NCBI GenBank assembly: GCA_947259915.1
Contig: CAMYOC010000014.1
Coordinates: 1 to 64,000 of the forward strand
Length of the DNA stretch: 64,000 nt
Origin: an uncultured Gammaproteobacteria bacterium
Lineage (GTDB): Bacteria; Pseudomonadota; Gammaproteobacteria; Steroidobacterales; XN24
Reading direction: 5' to 3'
Under the pieces are notes generated by a model, which was given only the letters and a program-made list of their open reading frames with translations, searched no databases and was not told where the DNA came from. Positions 53,603-62,723 of this stretch are shown piece by piece (the stretch's first letter is position 1; every line of letters begins with the position of its first letter). A program made the position numbers and the translations under genes.

Positions 53603-55909
53603 ATGTCGACGATGAGCCACGATTCCCTGCTGCTGGCACTGGTGTTCGGGCCGCTCCTGGCCGCGCTCGCCGTGCCGTCGCTGGGCCGGCACTCGGAGTC
53701 GCTGCGCGACGGCTGGGTGATGCTGGTCACCGGCGCGAGCCTGCTCGGGGGCGTCGCGCTGCTGTCCGGCATCATGCTCGTTTACGCGATGGGTGGTGGC
53801 CCGCTGGTAACGCCGACGCCGCTCGGCGAGGGACACCGGGGCGCCGCCGCGGCGTTGCTGGTGCTCGGTTTCGGCGTCAAGGCCGGCATGGTGCCCGTCC
53901 ATTTCTGGCTGCCCAATGCGCATCCAGTAGCGCCGTCGCCGGCGAGCGCGGTGTTGTCGGGCGTGATGATCAAGGCTGGCGCCTACGGCATCTTCCGCAG
54001 CGTGTCGGTGCTGTTCGCGCCGCCGCGCGGCACCGGCTACGGCGAAGCGGCCTGGGCCTTCGCCGCCCAGTGTGGCCTCGCCGTGACCTGGCTCGGCATC
54101 GTCACCATGGCGGTCGGCGTGGTGCTCGCGCTGGGCCAGTCCAATGCCAAGCGCATGCTCGCGTATCACAGCATCAGCCAGATGGGCTTCATCCTCGCCG
54201 GCCTCGGAGCCGGCGCCTACCTGCTCGGCGACGGCGCCATCGGCACCGCCGGCGGTCTTCTGCACACCGTCAACCACGCATTGTTCAAGGCCGGCCTGTT
54301 CCTCGGCGTCGGCGCGGTCGCCTTTCGCACGGGGAGCCTCGATATGTATGCCCTGGGCGGCCTGTGGCGACGCATGCCTGTCACCTTCGCGCTCATGCTG
54401 GTCGCCGCCGCCGGCATCACGGGCCTGCCGCTGTTCAACGGCTTCGTCAGCAAGAACATGATCCACCATGCGCTGGAAGCGGCGGGCGCGGCCAGCGGAT
54501 CCACTTCGCTGCGGGTGGCGGAGCTGATATTCATCCTCACCGCCGCCGGCACGGCGGCCTCGTTCATCAAGCTCATCGGCCTGACGTTCCTCGGGCGTTC
54601 GAAGCTCGCGGCGCCGGAAGCGGTGCGCGAGGCGCCCCCCGCGATGCTGATTGCCATGGGCCTGCTCTGCGTGCCGGTCATCCTGCTGGGCTGGCAGCCG
54701 GGCCTGCTGCTCGAGGGGCTGGTGGCGCCGGGGCTGGCCGCGGCGGGCATGCCGGTGGACGGCGTCGCCCATTACCTCGGGCACGACTTCCTCGCCGCGG
54801 GAGACATCGCGATGTCCCTGCTCGTGTTTGCCCTGGGTGGCATGATCTTCTTCGTCGGCATGAAATTCGGACTGTTCCACCTGCGTGTTCCATCCTGGCT
54901 CAGTGCCGAGGCCGGTTTTCGTCTCGCCGGGCGGGCCATGATGGCGGTGATCGGGCAGGGCGCGACCGGGAGGCCCGCCGGCCGCGAGCGGGCGGGCGCG
55001 CTGTCCCTGGCGGTCCTGCGGGGCATTTCCCTTGGCTACGAGCGTGTCCGGCACCGCATCGCGTGGTCGCTTCGCGCGGCGCGCCGGCGGACCTTGCTGG
55101 GCCTCGGCGAGGCGGGTCACGCGCGCCGCCGGCTGGTGGAGAGCCTGCTGGTCGGCCTGCCGGGCTCGCCGGTGCAGGCATTTCTCGAGGCGGCCTGGGG
55201 CGCCATCGAGCGAGAGCGGCACGCCACCGTCAGGACCGCCCTGGCCGCCGCGGCGCGCGATGCGCAGCAGGGGCGCCGGCAGGATAAAGATGCCCGGGAG
55301 GCCCGGGTCGAGGCTGCCCGCCAGGATAAAGATGCCCGGGAGGCCCGGGTCGAGGCTGCCCGCGCACTCGCCGGCCTGATGGCCGGAGCGGTTTTCGAGG
55401 CACGGCTCGAGCGGCTGGGCGATCAGGCAAGGCACGGCGGCGTCGATGGGGCCCGTGCGGCCTTCGCGTCCTTGCACCGCGAATTCGGGGCCACCCGGAC
55501 AGCCATCAGCGAGGCGACGGCGGAGCTCGCCGACGCACGCCGACGGGGTGAAGACATCGTGCGGGCGGTCTCGGATCGGCTTGCGCCGATCATGGATCGG
55601 GAAACGCGCGCCATCGCCGCCGGCACGGCCCTTGTCCACGCGCCGTCCGAGGGCGCCGTGCTCGCCCCGGAGCCGGCGCGGCTGGCCCGCCGGCGGCGCA
55701 ACGCCCTCGGCGCCTGGCTGCGTGACATGGTGCGACTGGCCATCGCCGAGCTGCGCCAGCATCCGTCGAGCTGGCCGCTCTCGGAGACGCTCGATGTCGA
55801 GCCGCGCGTGGTCTCGACGCGGCGCGGCATCCAGCGTTATGCCCGCGACGTGGCGCTCAACGTCGTGGCAATCTTCCTGCTGCTGGCGTTGTTCTTCGTG
55901 CTGCTATGA
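53603..55909 (+). CDS. Fourth antiporter-type subunit with long soluble C-terminal extension
   Basis: 768 residues. The first 440 residues carry a NuoL/M-like channel domain (VLGFGVKAGMVPVHFWLPNA, HPVAPSPASAVLSGVMIKAG, NAKRMLAYHSISQMGFILAG), shorter at its N-terminus than its neighbours because the first helices and the GNLxTLxxFYEL region are missing. The last 300 residues are charged and helical, with a 14-residue unit (RQDKDAREARVEAA) repeated twice, and end in a membrane tail (VVAIFLLLALFFVLL). The extension is not known to me in this family. It closes the operon. Confidence 0.85.
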   Translation: MSTMSHDSLLLALVFGPLLAALAVPSLGRHSESLRDGWVMLVTGASLLGGVALLSGIMLVYAMGGGPLVTPTPLGEGHRGAAAALLVLGFGVKAGMVPVHFWLPNAHPVAPSPASAVLSGVMIKAGAYGIFRSVSVLFAPPRGTGYGEAAWAFAAQCGLAVTWLGIVTMAVGVVLALGQSNAKRMLAYHSISQMGFILAGLGAGAYLLGDGAIGTAGGLLHTVNHALFKAGLFLGVGAVAFRTGSLDMYALGGLWRRMPVTFALMLVAAAGITGLPLFNGFVSKNMIHHALEAAGAASGSTSLRVAELIFILTAAGTAASFIKLIGLTFLGRSKLAAPEAVREAPPAMLIAMGLLCVPVILLGWQPGLLLEGLVAPGLAAAGMPVDGVAHYLGHDFLAAGDIAMSLLVFALGGMIFFVGMKFGLFHLRVPSWLSAEAGFRLAGRAMMAVIGQGATGRPAGRERAGALSLAVLRGISLGYERVRHRIAWSLRAARRRTLLGLGEAGHARRRLVESLLVGLPGSPVQAFLEAAWGAIERERHATVRTALAAAARDAQQGRRQDKDAREARVEAARQDKDAREARVEAARALAGLMAGAVFEARLERLGDQARHGGVDGARAAFASLHREFGATRTAISEATAELADARRRGEDIVRAVSDRLAPIMDRETRAIAAGTALVHAPSEGAVLAPEPARLARRRRNALGAWLRDMVRLAIAELRQHPSSWPLSETLDVEPRVVSTRRGIQRYARDVALNVVAIFLLLALFFVLL
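55280..55363 (+). repeat. 42-bp tandem duplication within the fourth antiporter subunit
   Basis: Two exact head-to-tail copies, 55280-55321 and 55322-55363, in frame, encoding the repeat of 14 residues in the coiled-coil extension. Such a repeat can change copy number by slippage without breaking the frame. Confidence 0.9.
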
Positions 55910-56063
55910 GCCCGCGTCGGGCACGATGCGCGTATTGCCATCCAGCGCTTCGGCGCGGTGGGCAGGCATGCTGCCCGCTTCATGATCGAACGCACGACCG
56001 TGCTGGAGCGCGACGGGCTGGTGGCCGTGGAATGCGACGCCCCACACCTGTCAATCCGTATTG

Positions 56064-56828
56064 TCACAGCGGTTTGCGACAATAGAAAATGTTCTCGTCG
56101 TCGCGTAAGCCGTAACGACGACGAAGGTCGGCCGACACGCAATCTGCCAGATCCAGCGTCACATCGAAGCCTGATTCCCGAATTCGATCGATGAAATCGG
56201 TGCCGTAAAGCCTCACGTGGCCGGGCTCACCGAAGACCCGTGCCCTTTCGATCGGATCCCGAACATCAGGATCCTCATGCGTGGGCCGATCTAACTGGAG
56301 CGGAACGGTGATGATGGACCAACCTCCGGGTTTCAGCACACGATATAACTCCGCGATTGCCTGGCGATCTTCCTCGATATGCTCGAGGACATGGACGCAG
56401 ATCGCAGCATCGAGACTGCCGGCGCGCAGGGGAAGTGCTATCGCATCGCCCAGGGTCGTGACATGAGGACCGGTGCGCTGCAGATCCAGTCCGACGTAGC
56501 AGATGTTGCGAATACTGCGGAAACGACGCGCGAACGCCCACCAAGGCGCGACTTCGAGTAAGCGAACCTCCTTTGAAAACAACTCCGTGTTTTGTTTCAA
56601 GAATAACCAGATCCGGCGATGGCGGGCCTTGGCGTTGCACCGGGGACAGTATCCGGTCTCACTCTCGCGGAGGATGCTTCGCTCCGCGGCGAATGCCCTC
56701 ACCGTCCAGCCACAGCATGGGCACTGATAGCGGCGCCCCAGGAATAGCAGTCCTCGTATAAAGAACCCTGCCTCCTTGAGAGCGCCAAGCCGAGGATGCC
56801 GCAGGTACCGGAGCAAGACAGCTTTCAC
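56064..56828 (-). CDS. SAM-dependent methyltransferase with N-terminal zinc ribbon
   Basis: 254 residues. Two cysteine pairs near the N-terminus (YQCPCCGW and GYCPRCNAKARHRR) suggest a zinc ribbon, followed by a class I methyltransferase: motif I is degenerate (VRLLEVAPWWAF), then DAAICVHVLEHIEEDRQAIA and YRVLKPGGWSIITVP. The start is GTG 56828. It lies at the edge of a polysaccharide locus and may methylate a sugar or lipid-linked intermediate; the substrate is a guess. Confidence 0.8.
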   Translation of the reverse strand: MKAVLLRYLRHPRLGALKEAGFFIRGLLFLGRRYQCPCCGWTVRAFAAERSILRESETGYCPRCNAKARHRRIWLFLKQNTELFSKEVRLLEVAPWWAFARRFRSIRNICYVGLDLQRTGPHVTTLGDAIALPLRAGSLDAAICVHVLEHIEEDRQAIAELYRVLKPGGWSIITVPLQLDRPTHEDPDVRDPIERARVFGEPGHVRLYGTDFIDRIRESGFDVTLDLADCVSADLRRRYGLRDDENIFYCRKPL

Positions 56829-57037
56829 ATCGCCACTCCGCGTTCGCTGGACTCCCGAGTGAACTTCGCATGATCGGTGATCTGAAGTGTCAGAGCTGCC
56901 ATGGCCGGAAAGGGTATCTTGATTATGTAAAACAGATCATTTGTATTGTGTGACCGAGGCGGCCCCTGATACTGTCTGGATGATGACATCAGAATACTCA
57001 TCGACCAAGGCGAGATAGCAGTCGAGCCATCCTCAGA

Positions 57038-58309
57038 GTGGTGCCGAAACAAGAAAAAGCGTATGCGATAGTGGTCGGTATCGACACTATGCAAGGGCTG
57101 CAGACAGCGCGGATTCTCGCGCGGCATGATATTCCGGTGATCGCAATCGCTCGTGACCTCCGACATCATGCCTGCCGCACCAACGTGTGCGTGAGGATCA
57201 TTGAGGCCGATACGACGGGAGACGATCTCGTACAGGTGCTGAACACGCTCGGCCCGGAGCTCCCTTGCAAAGCAGTGCTCTACCCCTGCCATGACAAGGC
57301 TGTGGGTTTGGTCTCCGAACACCGGTCCAAGTTAGCCGACTGGTACCACATAGTGCTCGCCGGCAACGACGTCATCGAGGCCTTGTCAGACAAGCCCCGG
57401 TTCTATGCTTTAGCGAGCGCCCAGGGCGTTGCGGTTCCCCAGACTTTCATCCTGCGAAGTCTGGAAGATGCCAAGCAGGCCGCCAAAGAGTTGCGTTTCC
57501 CCTGCGTCGTCAAACCCGTTCGGAGGAGTGTCGTATGGGACGCCCACACGATGTCGAAGGCGTTTCGCGCTGAAGACCGTGACGAGCTCCTCGCCATCTA
57601 CGAGCGGGTCGAGGGCTGGACGTCGGCTCTCGTGGCACAACAGTGGATAATGGGGACGGACGCCGATCTCTATTCGTGCAATTGCTACTACGACCGACGC
57701 GGAAGGCTGGCCGCCAGTTTTGTCGCCAGAAAGCTCCGGCAGTGGCCACCCCGTGTCGGCTCGAGCTGCCTGGGCGAGGAATGCCGTAACGATGTCGTTC
57801 TCGATGCGGCTGTCCGGATCTTCGACAGCGTAGGCTATGTCGGATTGGGATATATCGAGATGAAACGTGATGCGCGAACGGGCGAGCATTATGCAATCGA
57901 GGCGAACGTCGGTCGCCCGACCGGCCGATCTGCCATAGCCGAGGCCGGAGGGGTGGAGATGTTGTACGCCATGTATTGCGACGCACTCGACCTACCGCTA
58001 CCGGCCGAGCTCCGCCAGGAGTACCTGGGCGTGAAGTGGATCGACCTGCGACACGACATCCAGTCAGCGGTCTATTATCTTCGGAAAAGAGAATTGACTC
58101 TGGCTGACTGGTACCGCTCCTGGCGTGGGCCGAAGGCGTATGCGGTATTTTCCTGGTCGGATCCAAAGCCTTTTTGGGCCGATCTGTGGCGCGCAATCGG
58201 CATTCTGGCATCACGCAAGGAACGGGCTTTGAGGCGACAGAACCTCACTGCGGGTTCGGGGGAGACGGCGCCGACATCGACTGGGCCGAGGGAAGACGTA
58301 GGCACGTGA
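57038..58309 (+). CDS. ATP-grasp ligase of a surface-glycan locus
   Basis: 423 residues with a GTG start. ATP-grasp elements are FPCVVKPVRRSV (nucleotide-binding lysine), ALVAQQWIMGTDADLYSCNC and YAIEANVGRPTGRSAIAEAG (Mg-binding Glu and Asn). The N-terminus has a preATP-grasp Rossmann-like fold (YAIVVGIDTMQGLQTARIL). Such enzymes join an amino acid or carboxylate to an acceptor; in this locus a glycan decoration is plausible. GTGA overlap with the dehydrogenase gene. Confidence 0.82.
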   Translation: MVPKQEKAYAIVVGIDTMQGLQTARILARHDIPVIAIARDLRHHACRTNVCVRIIEADTTGDDLVQVLNTLGPELPCKAVLYPCHDKAVGLVSEHRSKLADWYHIVLAGNDVIEALSDKPRFYALASAQGVAVPQTFILRSLEDAKQAAKELRFPCVVKPVRRSVVWDAHTMSKAFRAEDRDELLAIYERVEGWTSALVAQQWIMGTDADLYSCNCYYDRRGRLAASFVARKLRQWPPRVGSSCLGEECRNDVVLDAAVRIFDSVGYVGLGYIEMKRDARTGEHYAIEANVGRPTGRSAIAEAGGVEMLYAMYCDALDLPLPAELRQEYLGVKWIDLRHDIQSAVYYLRKRELTLADWYRSWRGPKAYAVFSWSDPKPFWADLWRAIGILASRKERALRRQNLTAGSGETAPTSTGPREDVGT

Positions 58310-59220
58310 ATATACTGATAGCAAGCCAAATATTTGCAGAAGCAATCGACAAACTCAGGATTGCGAACGATGTCATTACTGCTTTCAATGCCCCTGCCGA
58401 CGAGTTGGCTGCGCTGATCCCGGACCGGGAGGTGCTCGTATTCCGGAGCGGAGTCGACATCACGGCCGAGTTGATGGCCCGCGCGCCGGATCTGAAGTTG
58501 CTCATTCGGGCCGGCTCGGGACTCGACAACCTCGACCTGGACTATGTGCGGAAACATGGCATCGACCTGATCCGGATCCCGGAACCGGGCGCTAGAGCGG
58601 TAGCGGAGCTCGGCTTCGGCTTTATGCTGGCGCTGGCACGGGAGATGCTTCGAGCCGACTCGTTGCTCCGCAAAGGCCGCTGGGCGAAGCATGAGTTAAC
58701 GGGCTATCTTCTCCAGGGCAAGACGCTCGGTATCTACGGTGCCGGCAACATTGGTTCCCTGATGGGGCGTATGGGGCATGCCTGGGATATGAACGTACTG
58801 GGATGCGTAAAGTCTCCCACCGAGGAAAAGGCCGCGTCCCTGGGCAGGCAGCACATCCGACTCACAGAGGCCAGGGAGGTCGTAGCCAGCGCCGATTTCC
58901 TGAGCATCAATGTGCCACTGAATGACGACACGCGCGGTCTTATCGACGCAGAAACGATCGCCCGCATGAAACCAGGCAGCTTCCTCATCAACCTGGCGCG
59001 CGGCGGGATCGTCGATGAACGGGCGCTGTTCGATGCATTGACGTCAGATCATCTCGCCGGTGCGGCACTAGATGTTCACGCTGCCGAGGGCGAAGGCAAG
59101 ATCTCAGCACTCGCCGCGCTTCCCAATGTCATCCTGACGCCTCACGTTGGCGCCATGACGGTGGACTCGCAGCGTGCGATTGGCGAGCGGGTCATTGAAA
59201 TCGTCGAGCAACGATCATGA
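58306..59220 (+). CDS. D-2-hydroxyacid/phosphoglycerate dehydrogenase-like enzyme
   Basis: 304 residues, GTG start overlapping the ATP-grasp stop (GTGA). NAD motif GIYGAGNIGSLMGR, catalytic Arg in INLARGGIVDE and His in LTPHVGAM are intact, with VLIRAGSGLDNLDLDYV-like region at LLIRAGSGLDNLDLDYVRK. Coupled translation suggests that it makes a substrate for, or acts with, the ATP-grasp enzyme, perhaps an oxo- or hydroxyacid used to decorate a glycan. Confidence 0.85.
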   Translation: MNILIASQIFAEAIDKLRIANDVITAFNAPADELAALIPDREVLVFRSGVDITAELMARAPDLKLLIRAGSGLDNLDLDYVRKHGIDLIRIPEPGARAVAELGFGFMLALAREMLRADSLLRKGRWAKHELTGYLLQGKTLGIYGAGNIGSLMGRMGHAWDMNVLGCVKSPTEEKAASLGRQHIRLTEAREVVASADFLSINVPLNDDTRGLIDAETIARMKPGSFLINLARGGIVDERALFDALTSDHLAGAALDVHAAEGEGKISALAALPNVILTPHVGAMTVDSQRAIGERVIEIVEQRS

Positions 59221-59281
59221 CCCGAATCAACGCATCGTGTCTGCAATGCAGCTATCGGCCTGAAGGAGAGACAATCAGAAG

Positions 59282-60067
59282 GTGGAGGAGAACCTCGGAT
59301 CGGGCGCGAGCCTGGCCCACGAACCGGTAGGAAGTATCGTGAACCTGTCAGAGACATCCGGACCTCGGGTCTTGAAAGGGTTTACCGTGGCGATTGTCGG
59401 CGCGGACGGGTCTGGCAAGTCAACCGTTGCCCGAAGGCTCATGGAGATGAGCCCGGCCGATTTCAAGTATATGTACATGGGAGCGTCGATCGACCGGAGC
59501 AATATCAGCTTGCCGACTTCGCGTCTGTTGACGTACCTGAAACGAAAACGCGTGGCACCATTGGTTGAAGAGACTGGAGCTCTACCGCCGGCGGCGCTGA
59601 TGTCCGATGAAATGAAGCGGCGTGTGCCGCGCGGAAGAATTGTCAAGGCGATTGGCGCAATCAATCGCTCTGCCGAGGAATGGTATCGGCAGGGATTCGT
59701 TTGGGCGTATCAGCTGCGCGGATATATCGTGATCTGTGATCGTCACTTCCTCTACGAATATTTCCCCAACAGCCGCACTTTCTTTGCGGAGCGCCAGTTG
59801 CTCAGCGTACGAATACATGCATTCATGCTCCGGCACTTTTATCCGAAGCCTCACATCACCTTTTTTCTGGACGCGCCCCCGGAGGCGCTGTACGCGCGCA
59901 AGCCCGAGTGGGGCATAGAACACCTGGAACGACAGCGGATCGGGATAAGCGAGCAGGGAAAATCGTGCCCTAACTTCATCCGCGTCGATGCGACCCAGCC
60001 GATAGACGAAGTCGTGGCGGATGTAGCCGCTCACATCACACAGTTTCGCGGCATCCCATCAAATTAG
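59282..60067 (+). CDS. Thymidylate-kinase-like P-loop protein of glycan locus
   Basis: 261 residues with GTG start; GAAGGAGAG lies about 11 nt upstream. P-loop GADGSGKST, DR motif ICDRHFLYEYF and the lid-like LDAPPEALYARKPEWG, then IEHLERQR. Proteins of this shape occur in polysaccharide clusters and are not true dTMP kinases of nucleotide metabolism. The likely role is phosphorylation of a sugar or lipid intermediate. A GTG at 59339 is an alternative start. Confidence 0.75.
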   Translation: MEENLGSGASLAHEPVGSIVNLSETSGPRVLKGFTVAIVGADGSGKSTVARRLMEMSPADFKYMYMGASIDRSNISLPTSRLLTYLKRKRVAPLVEETGALPPAALMSDEMKRRVPRGRIVKAIGAINRSAEEWYRQGFVWAYQLRGYIVICDRHFLYEYFPNSRTFFAERQLLSVRIHAFMLRHFYPKPHITFFLDAPPEALYARKPEWGIEHLERQRIGISEQGKSCPNFIRVDATQPIDEVVADVAAHITQFRGIPSN

Positions 60068-60085
60068 TCTTGGGGGTCCAGATCC

Positions 60086-61375
60086 TTATCCGTCGGTGCT
60101 CCCTTCGCCGGCGGTCTTTGTCTGGCCCAGATATCCGCCCAACACGCGTCCATCGATAGCCTCGAGTACACGGCGGCTGGATTGATCATCCGCAAAGCTG
60201 TTGAAGCGTTCCCGGATTTCTGACCACCGTCTCTCCAGGTCGGCGGATATACCAGTCCCGGTGGCAGCCTCGGAAAGGGCCCGCAGGAGCTCGTCGCCAG
60301 TCGAACAGACAGGACCAGCCGCGATCTCAACGGGATCGAAATTCAGCGAGCGACTGCTCGAAACGAATTCCTCAAGATCCGGAACATAGTAGATTATCGG
60401 TCGGTCCAACAGCATATAGTCGAAGATGATCGACGAATAGTCGCTGATCAGGATATCGGTGTGCGCCAGCAGCGAGTAGATATCCATCTCCTGCGGGAGC
60501 TGGACGACACGTTCGAGGCCCTCCGGACAACCGCCCTGATCATCCGGATGGAGTTTCAAGAAGAATGTCGCACCCAGATCTTTCATCAGACGATCCATGG
60601 CGGCCCAATCGACATTGAAAAACGGTTTTCCGCTGTCTCGATAAGTGGGCAGGTAAAGGAAGATACGGCGCCCCTCACCGACTGCATCACTGAAGGGCTG
60701 CGGCCACTGCCGACTGAGAACGCCCGCATCCCCGGCGCGAGAAAACAGCATGTCATTTCGCGGGAATCCGGTCACAACAACGGATTCAGCCGGCACATCA
60801 AACGCTCGCCGTGTGATGTCGCGTGGTTCAGGCGCAGTGGCGATGATCAGGTCCGGGCGGTCCAGATGCCACGGCATCATAATTCCGAACAACCACCGCT
60901 CGGGCAATGAGCCATGGAACAGACGGTAGTAGCGACTACCCGGATTCCGGATGTCGCGCTCGAAGGTCTTGAGTGGAACGCCACTCCAGAGATTGATCTT
61001 CCTGGCGCCGCGGGACAGCCAGTAGTTGATATCCTTCGAAAACGAGTCGAATAGATGGAGTCCAGCTCTCAGGCAGCACCAGATGCCTCGCGGCGACCAG
61101 ATCCAGTGAGCCTCGTAGCCGCTGCGTCGGACTGCCGCTACGATTGCGGCGTCCCGAGAGATCCATACCAGACGCACCCTGTCGGCAATCTCATCCTGGC
61201 AATGCAGAAAGAAGGCCGCTGCATTGTCCGCGAATCGATAGCCTCCCCATGAGCCAAAAACCCACAGATCCGGCCGGCGCCTGACAAGTCCGGAAAGAAA
61301 ATACAGGGGAAAGAGATAGGACCTCGCCAGGAGTAATCCTATATAGAACAGGAAACGCGATATTTGATTCATCAT
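60086..61375 (-). CDS. CDP-glycerol glycerophosphotransferase-family protein
   Basis: About 429 residues from ATG 61375. The family (TagB/TagF) shows KLHPDDQGG and ISDYSSIIFDYMLLDRPIIY with YVPDLEEFV near the C-terminus. An N-terminal hydrophobic stretch (FLFYIGLLLARSYLFPLYFL) should associate with the membrane. In Gram-positives these enzymes build teichoic acids; here it may transfer a polyol phosphate to a capsule or O-antigen. It is convergent with the kinase-like gene. Confidence 0.87.
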   Translation of the reverse strand: MMNQISRFLFYIGLLLARSYLFPLYFLSGLVRRRPDLWVFGSWGGYRFADNAAAFFLHCQDEIADRVRLVWISRDAAIVAAVRRSGYEAHWIWSPRGIWCCLRAGLHLFDSFSKDINYWLSRGARKINLWSGVPLKTFERDIRNPGSRYYRLFHGSLPERWLFGIMMPWHLDRPDLIIATAPEPRDITRRAFDVPAESVVVTGFPRNDMLFSRAGDAGVLSRQWPQPFSDAVGEGRRIFLYLPTYRDSGKPFFNVDWAAMDRLMKDLGATFFLKLHPDDQGGCPEGLERVVQLPQEMDIYSLLAHTDILISDYSSIIFDYMLLDRPIIYYVPDLEEFVSSSRSLNFDPVEIAAGPVCSTGDELLRALSEAATGTGISADLERRWSEIRERFNSFADDQSSRRVLEAIDGRVLGGYLGQTKTAGEGSTDG

Positions 61376-61544
61376 CTCGGTGCGTGCTGATTGTGCGCCG
61401 GCTACCAACGCCGATGATCATTCTGGCGCACAACCCGTCTGTGCTTCCAGTGTATTATCGGCCTAAAAGAGGCTAGCAACGGTTAATGATTGTTATTCGC
61501 ACACGAGGATCCTCGCGGTAGGTCAGTTCCCGCTGGATCGGATC

Positions 61545-62672
61545 ATGGAGCTCAGGGCGATTCATATATTCCGGGCGCCGGTAGGCGGCCTGTTCCGCCA
61601 TGTCTGTGATCTGGCTCGCGGACAAGGCGAGCGCGATGTTGACGTAGGTATCGTGTGCGACTCCTCGACCGGCGGCGAACTCGCGGAATCCGCTCTTCGA
61701 TCTCTGCGGCCAAGCTGTGATCTGGGTCTCCACAGGATTTCGATGCAGAGGCGCCCGGGCCGGTCTGATCTGCGAGTCATCGGACAGCTCGAGCAAATCT
61801 TCAGAAAGCAGTCACCCAACATCCTCCACGGGCACGGCGCGAAAGGCGCCGCTTACGCCCGCCTGCTCGCCCCCCGGATAGGCGCCAAGGCTATTTGCAC
61901 GCCCCACGGCGGATCCCTGCACTTTTCCTATTGGACACCGCGTGGAGCGGCGTACCTAGGCCTGGAACGGTTATTGAAGTGGCGAACCGATGGCTCGATT
62001 TTCGAAAGTGAATTCGCCCGGCAAGCTTACCTCCGCAAGATAGGGTCGGCGCCATTTCCATCGCGCGTTGTCCACAATGGCTTGTACGACTACGAATTCG
62101 ACCGATTGCCACGCCATGATGCGCAATACGACTTCGTTTTCGTTGGAGAGCTGCGCAGGCTCAAAGGCGTTCACGTCCTCGTCGATGCCTTTGCGCGTAT
62201 CTCCCGGCAGCGCAGAGTCACCCTGCTGATAGTCGGGGCGGGTGCAGAGGAAGCGCGCATCAAATCCCGCATCCGGGATCTCGGAGTCGACAAACAGGTG
62301 GACCTTGTCCCTCCTGTCCGTCCGGTTACCGAGGTGCTTTCCAAGGGACGATGCATCGTAATTCCCTCGCTGGCGGAGTCGCTACCCTATATCGTCCTCG
62401 AGACCATCGGGGCCGGGATCCCCCTGCTGACCACGGAAACGGGCGGCATTCCCGAGATCTTCGGCCCGTTCGCCGACCAACTGGTGCCGCCAGGTGACGC
62501 CGAGGCGCTGGCAGACGCCATGCTCGGGTTCCTGCAGGACCCTGGAGCTGCTTATGCCAACGCGGAGAGGGTTCACGCCCATATCAGAGGAGCCTTCCGC
62601 GTGTCGCGGATGGTCGAGGCGGTCACCGATTTCTATAGCGAGGTGCTCGCGCTCCAGAGGCGAGCGAGCTGA
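61545..62672 (+). CDS. GT4-family glycosyltransferase
   Basis: 375 residues. Acceptor side: RAPVGGLFRHVCDLARGQ and LHGHGAKGAAYARLLA; donor side: FVFVGELRRLKGVHVLVDAF and PSLAESLPYIVLETIGAGIP with TETGGIPEIFG, the E-x7-E motif of GT-B retaining enzymes. It transfers a sugar in polysaccharide assembly; the sugar cannot be told. Confidence 0.92.
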   Translation: MELRAIHIFRAPVGGLFRHVCDLARGQGERDVDVGIVCDSSTGGELAESALRSLRPSCDLGLHRISMQRRPGRSDLRVIGQLEQIFRKQSPNILHGHGAKGAAYARLLAPRIGAKAICTPHGGSLHFSYWTPRGAAYLGLERLLKWRTDGSIFESEFARQAYLRKIGSAPFPSRVVHNGLYDYEFDRLPRHDAQYDFVFVGELRRLKGVHVLVDAFARISRQRRVTLLIVGAGAEEARIKSRIRDLGVDKQVDLVPPVRPVTEVLSKGRCIVIPSLAESLPYIVLETIGAGIPLLTTETGGIPEIFGPFADQLVPPGDAEALADAMLGFLQDPGAAYANAERVHAHIRGAFRVSRMVEAVTDFYSEVLALQRRAS

Positions 62673-62723
62673 TCCATCGCGCCCCGATTCAGCGGCGGCC
62701 CTAAGATGCTGCGGGTGTGATAC

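Noticed and set aside
52747..55287. Long plus-strand open frame (846 codons) across two antiporter genes
   Set aside because: Arg/Ala/Gly-rich composition without helices or motifs; the alternate frames hold recognisable NuoL/M-like subunits.
53549..55762. Long minus-strand open frame (737 codons) opposite the antiporter genes
   Set aside because: Shadow of high-GC coding DNA; Arg/Gly/His/Gln-rich without domains, while the plus strand has clear membrane proteins.
59282..60067. Housekeeping thymidylate kinase (tmk)
   Set aside because: Length, context in a glycan locus and the long insert between P-loop and DR motif differ from Tmk.
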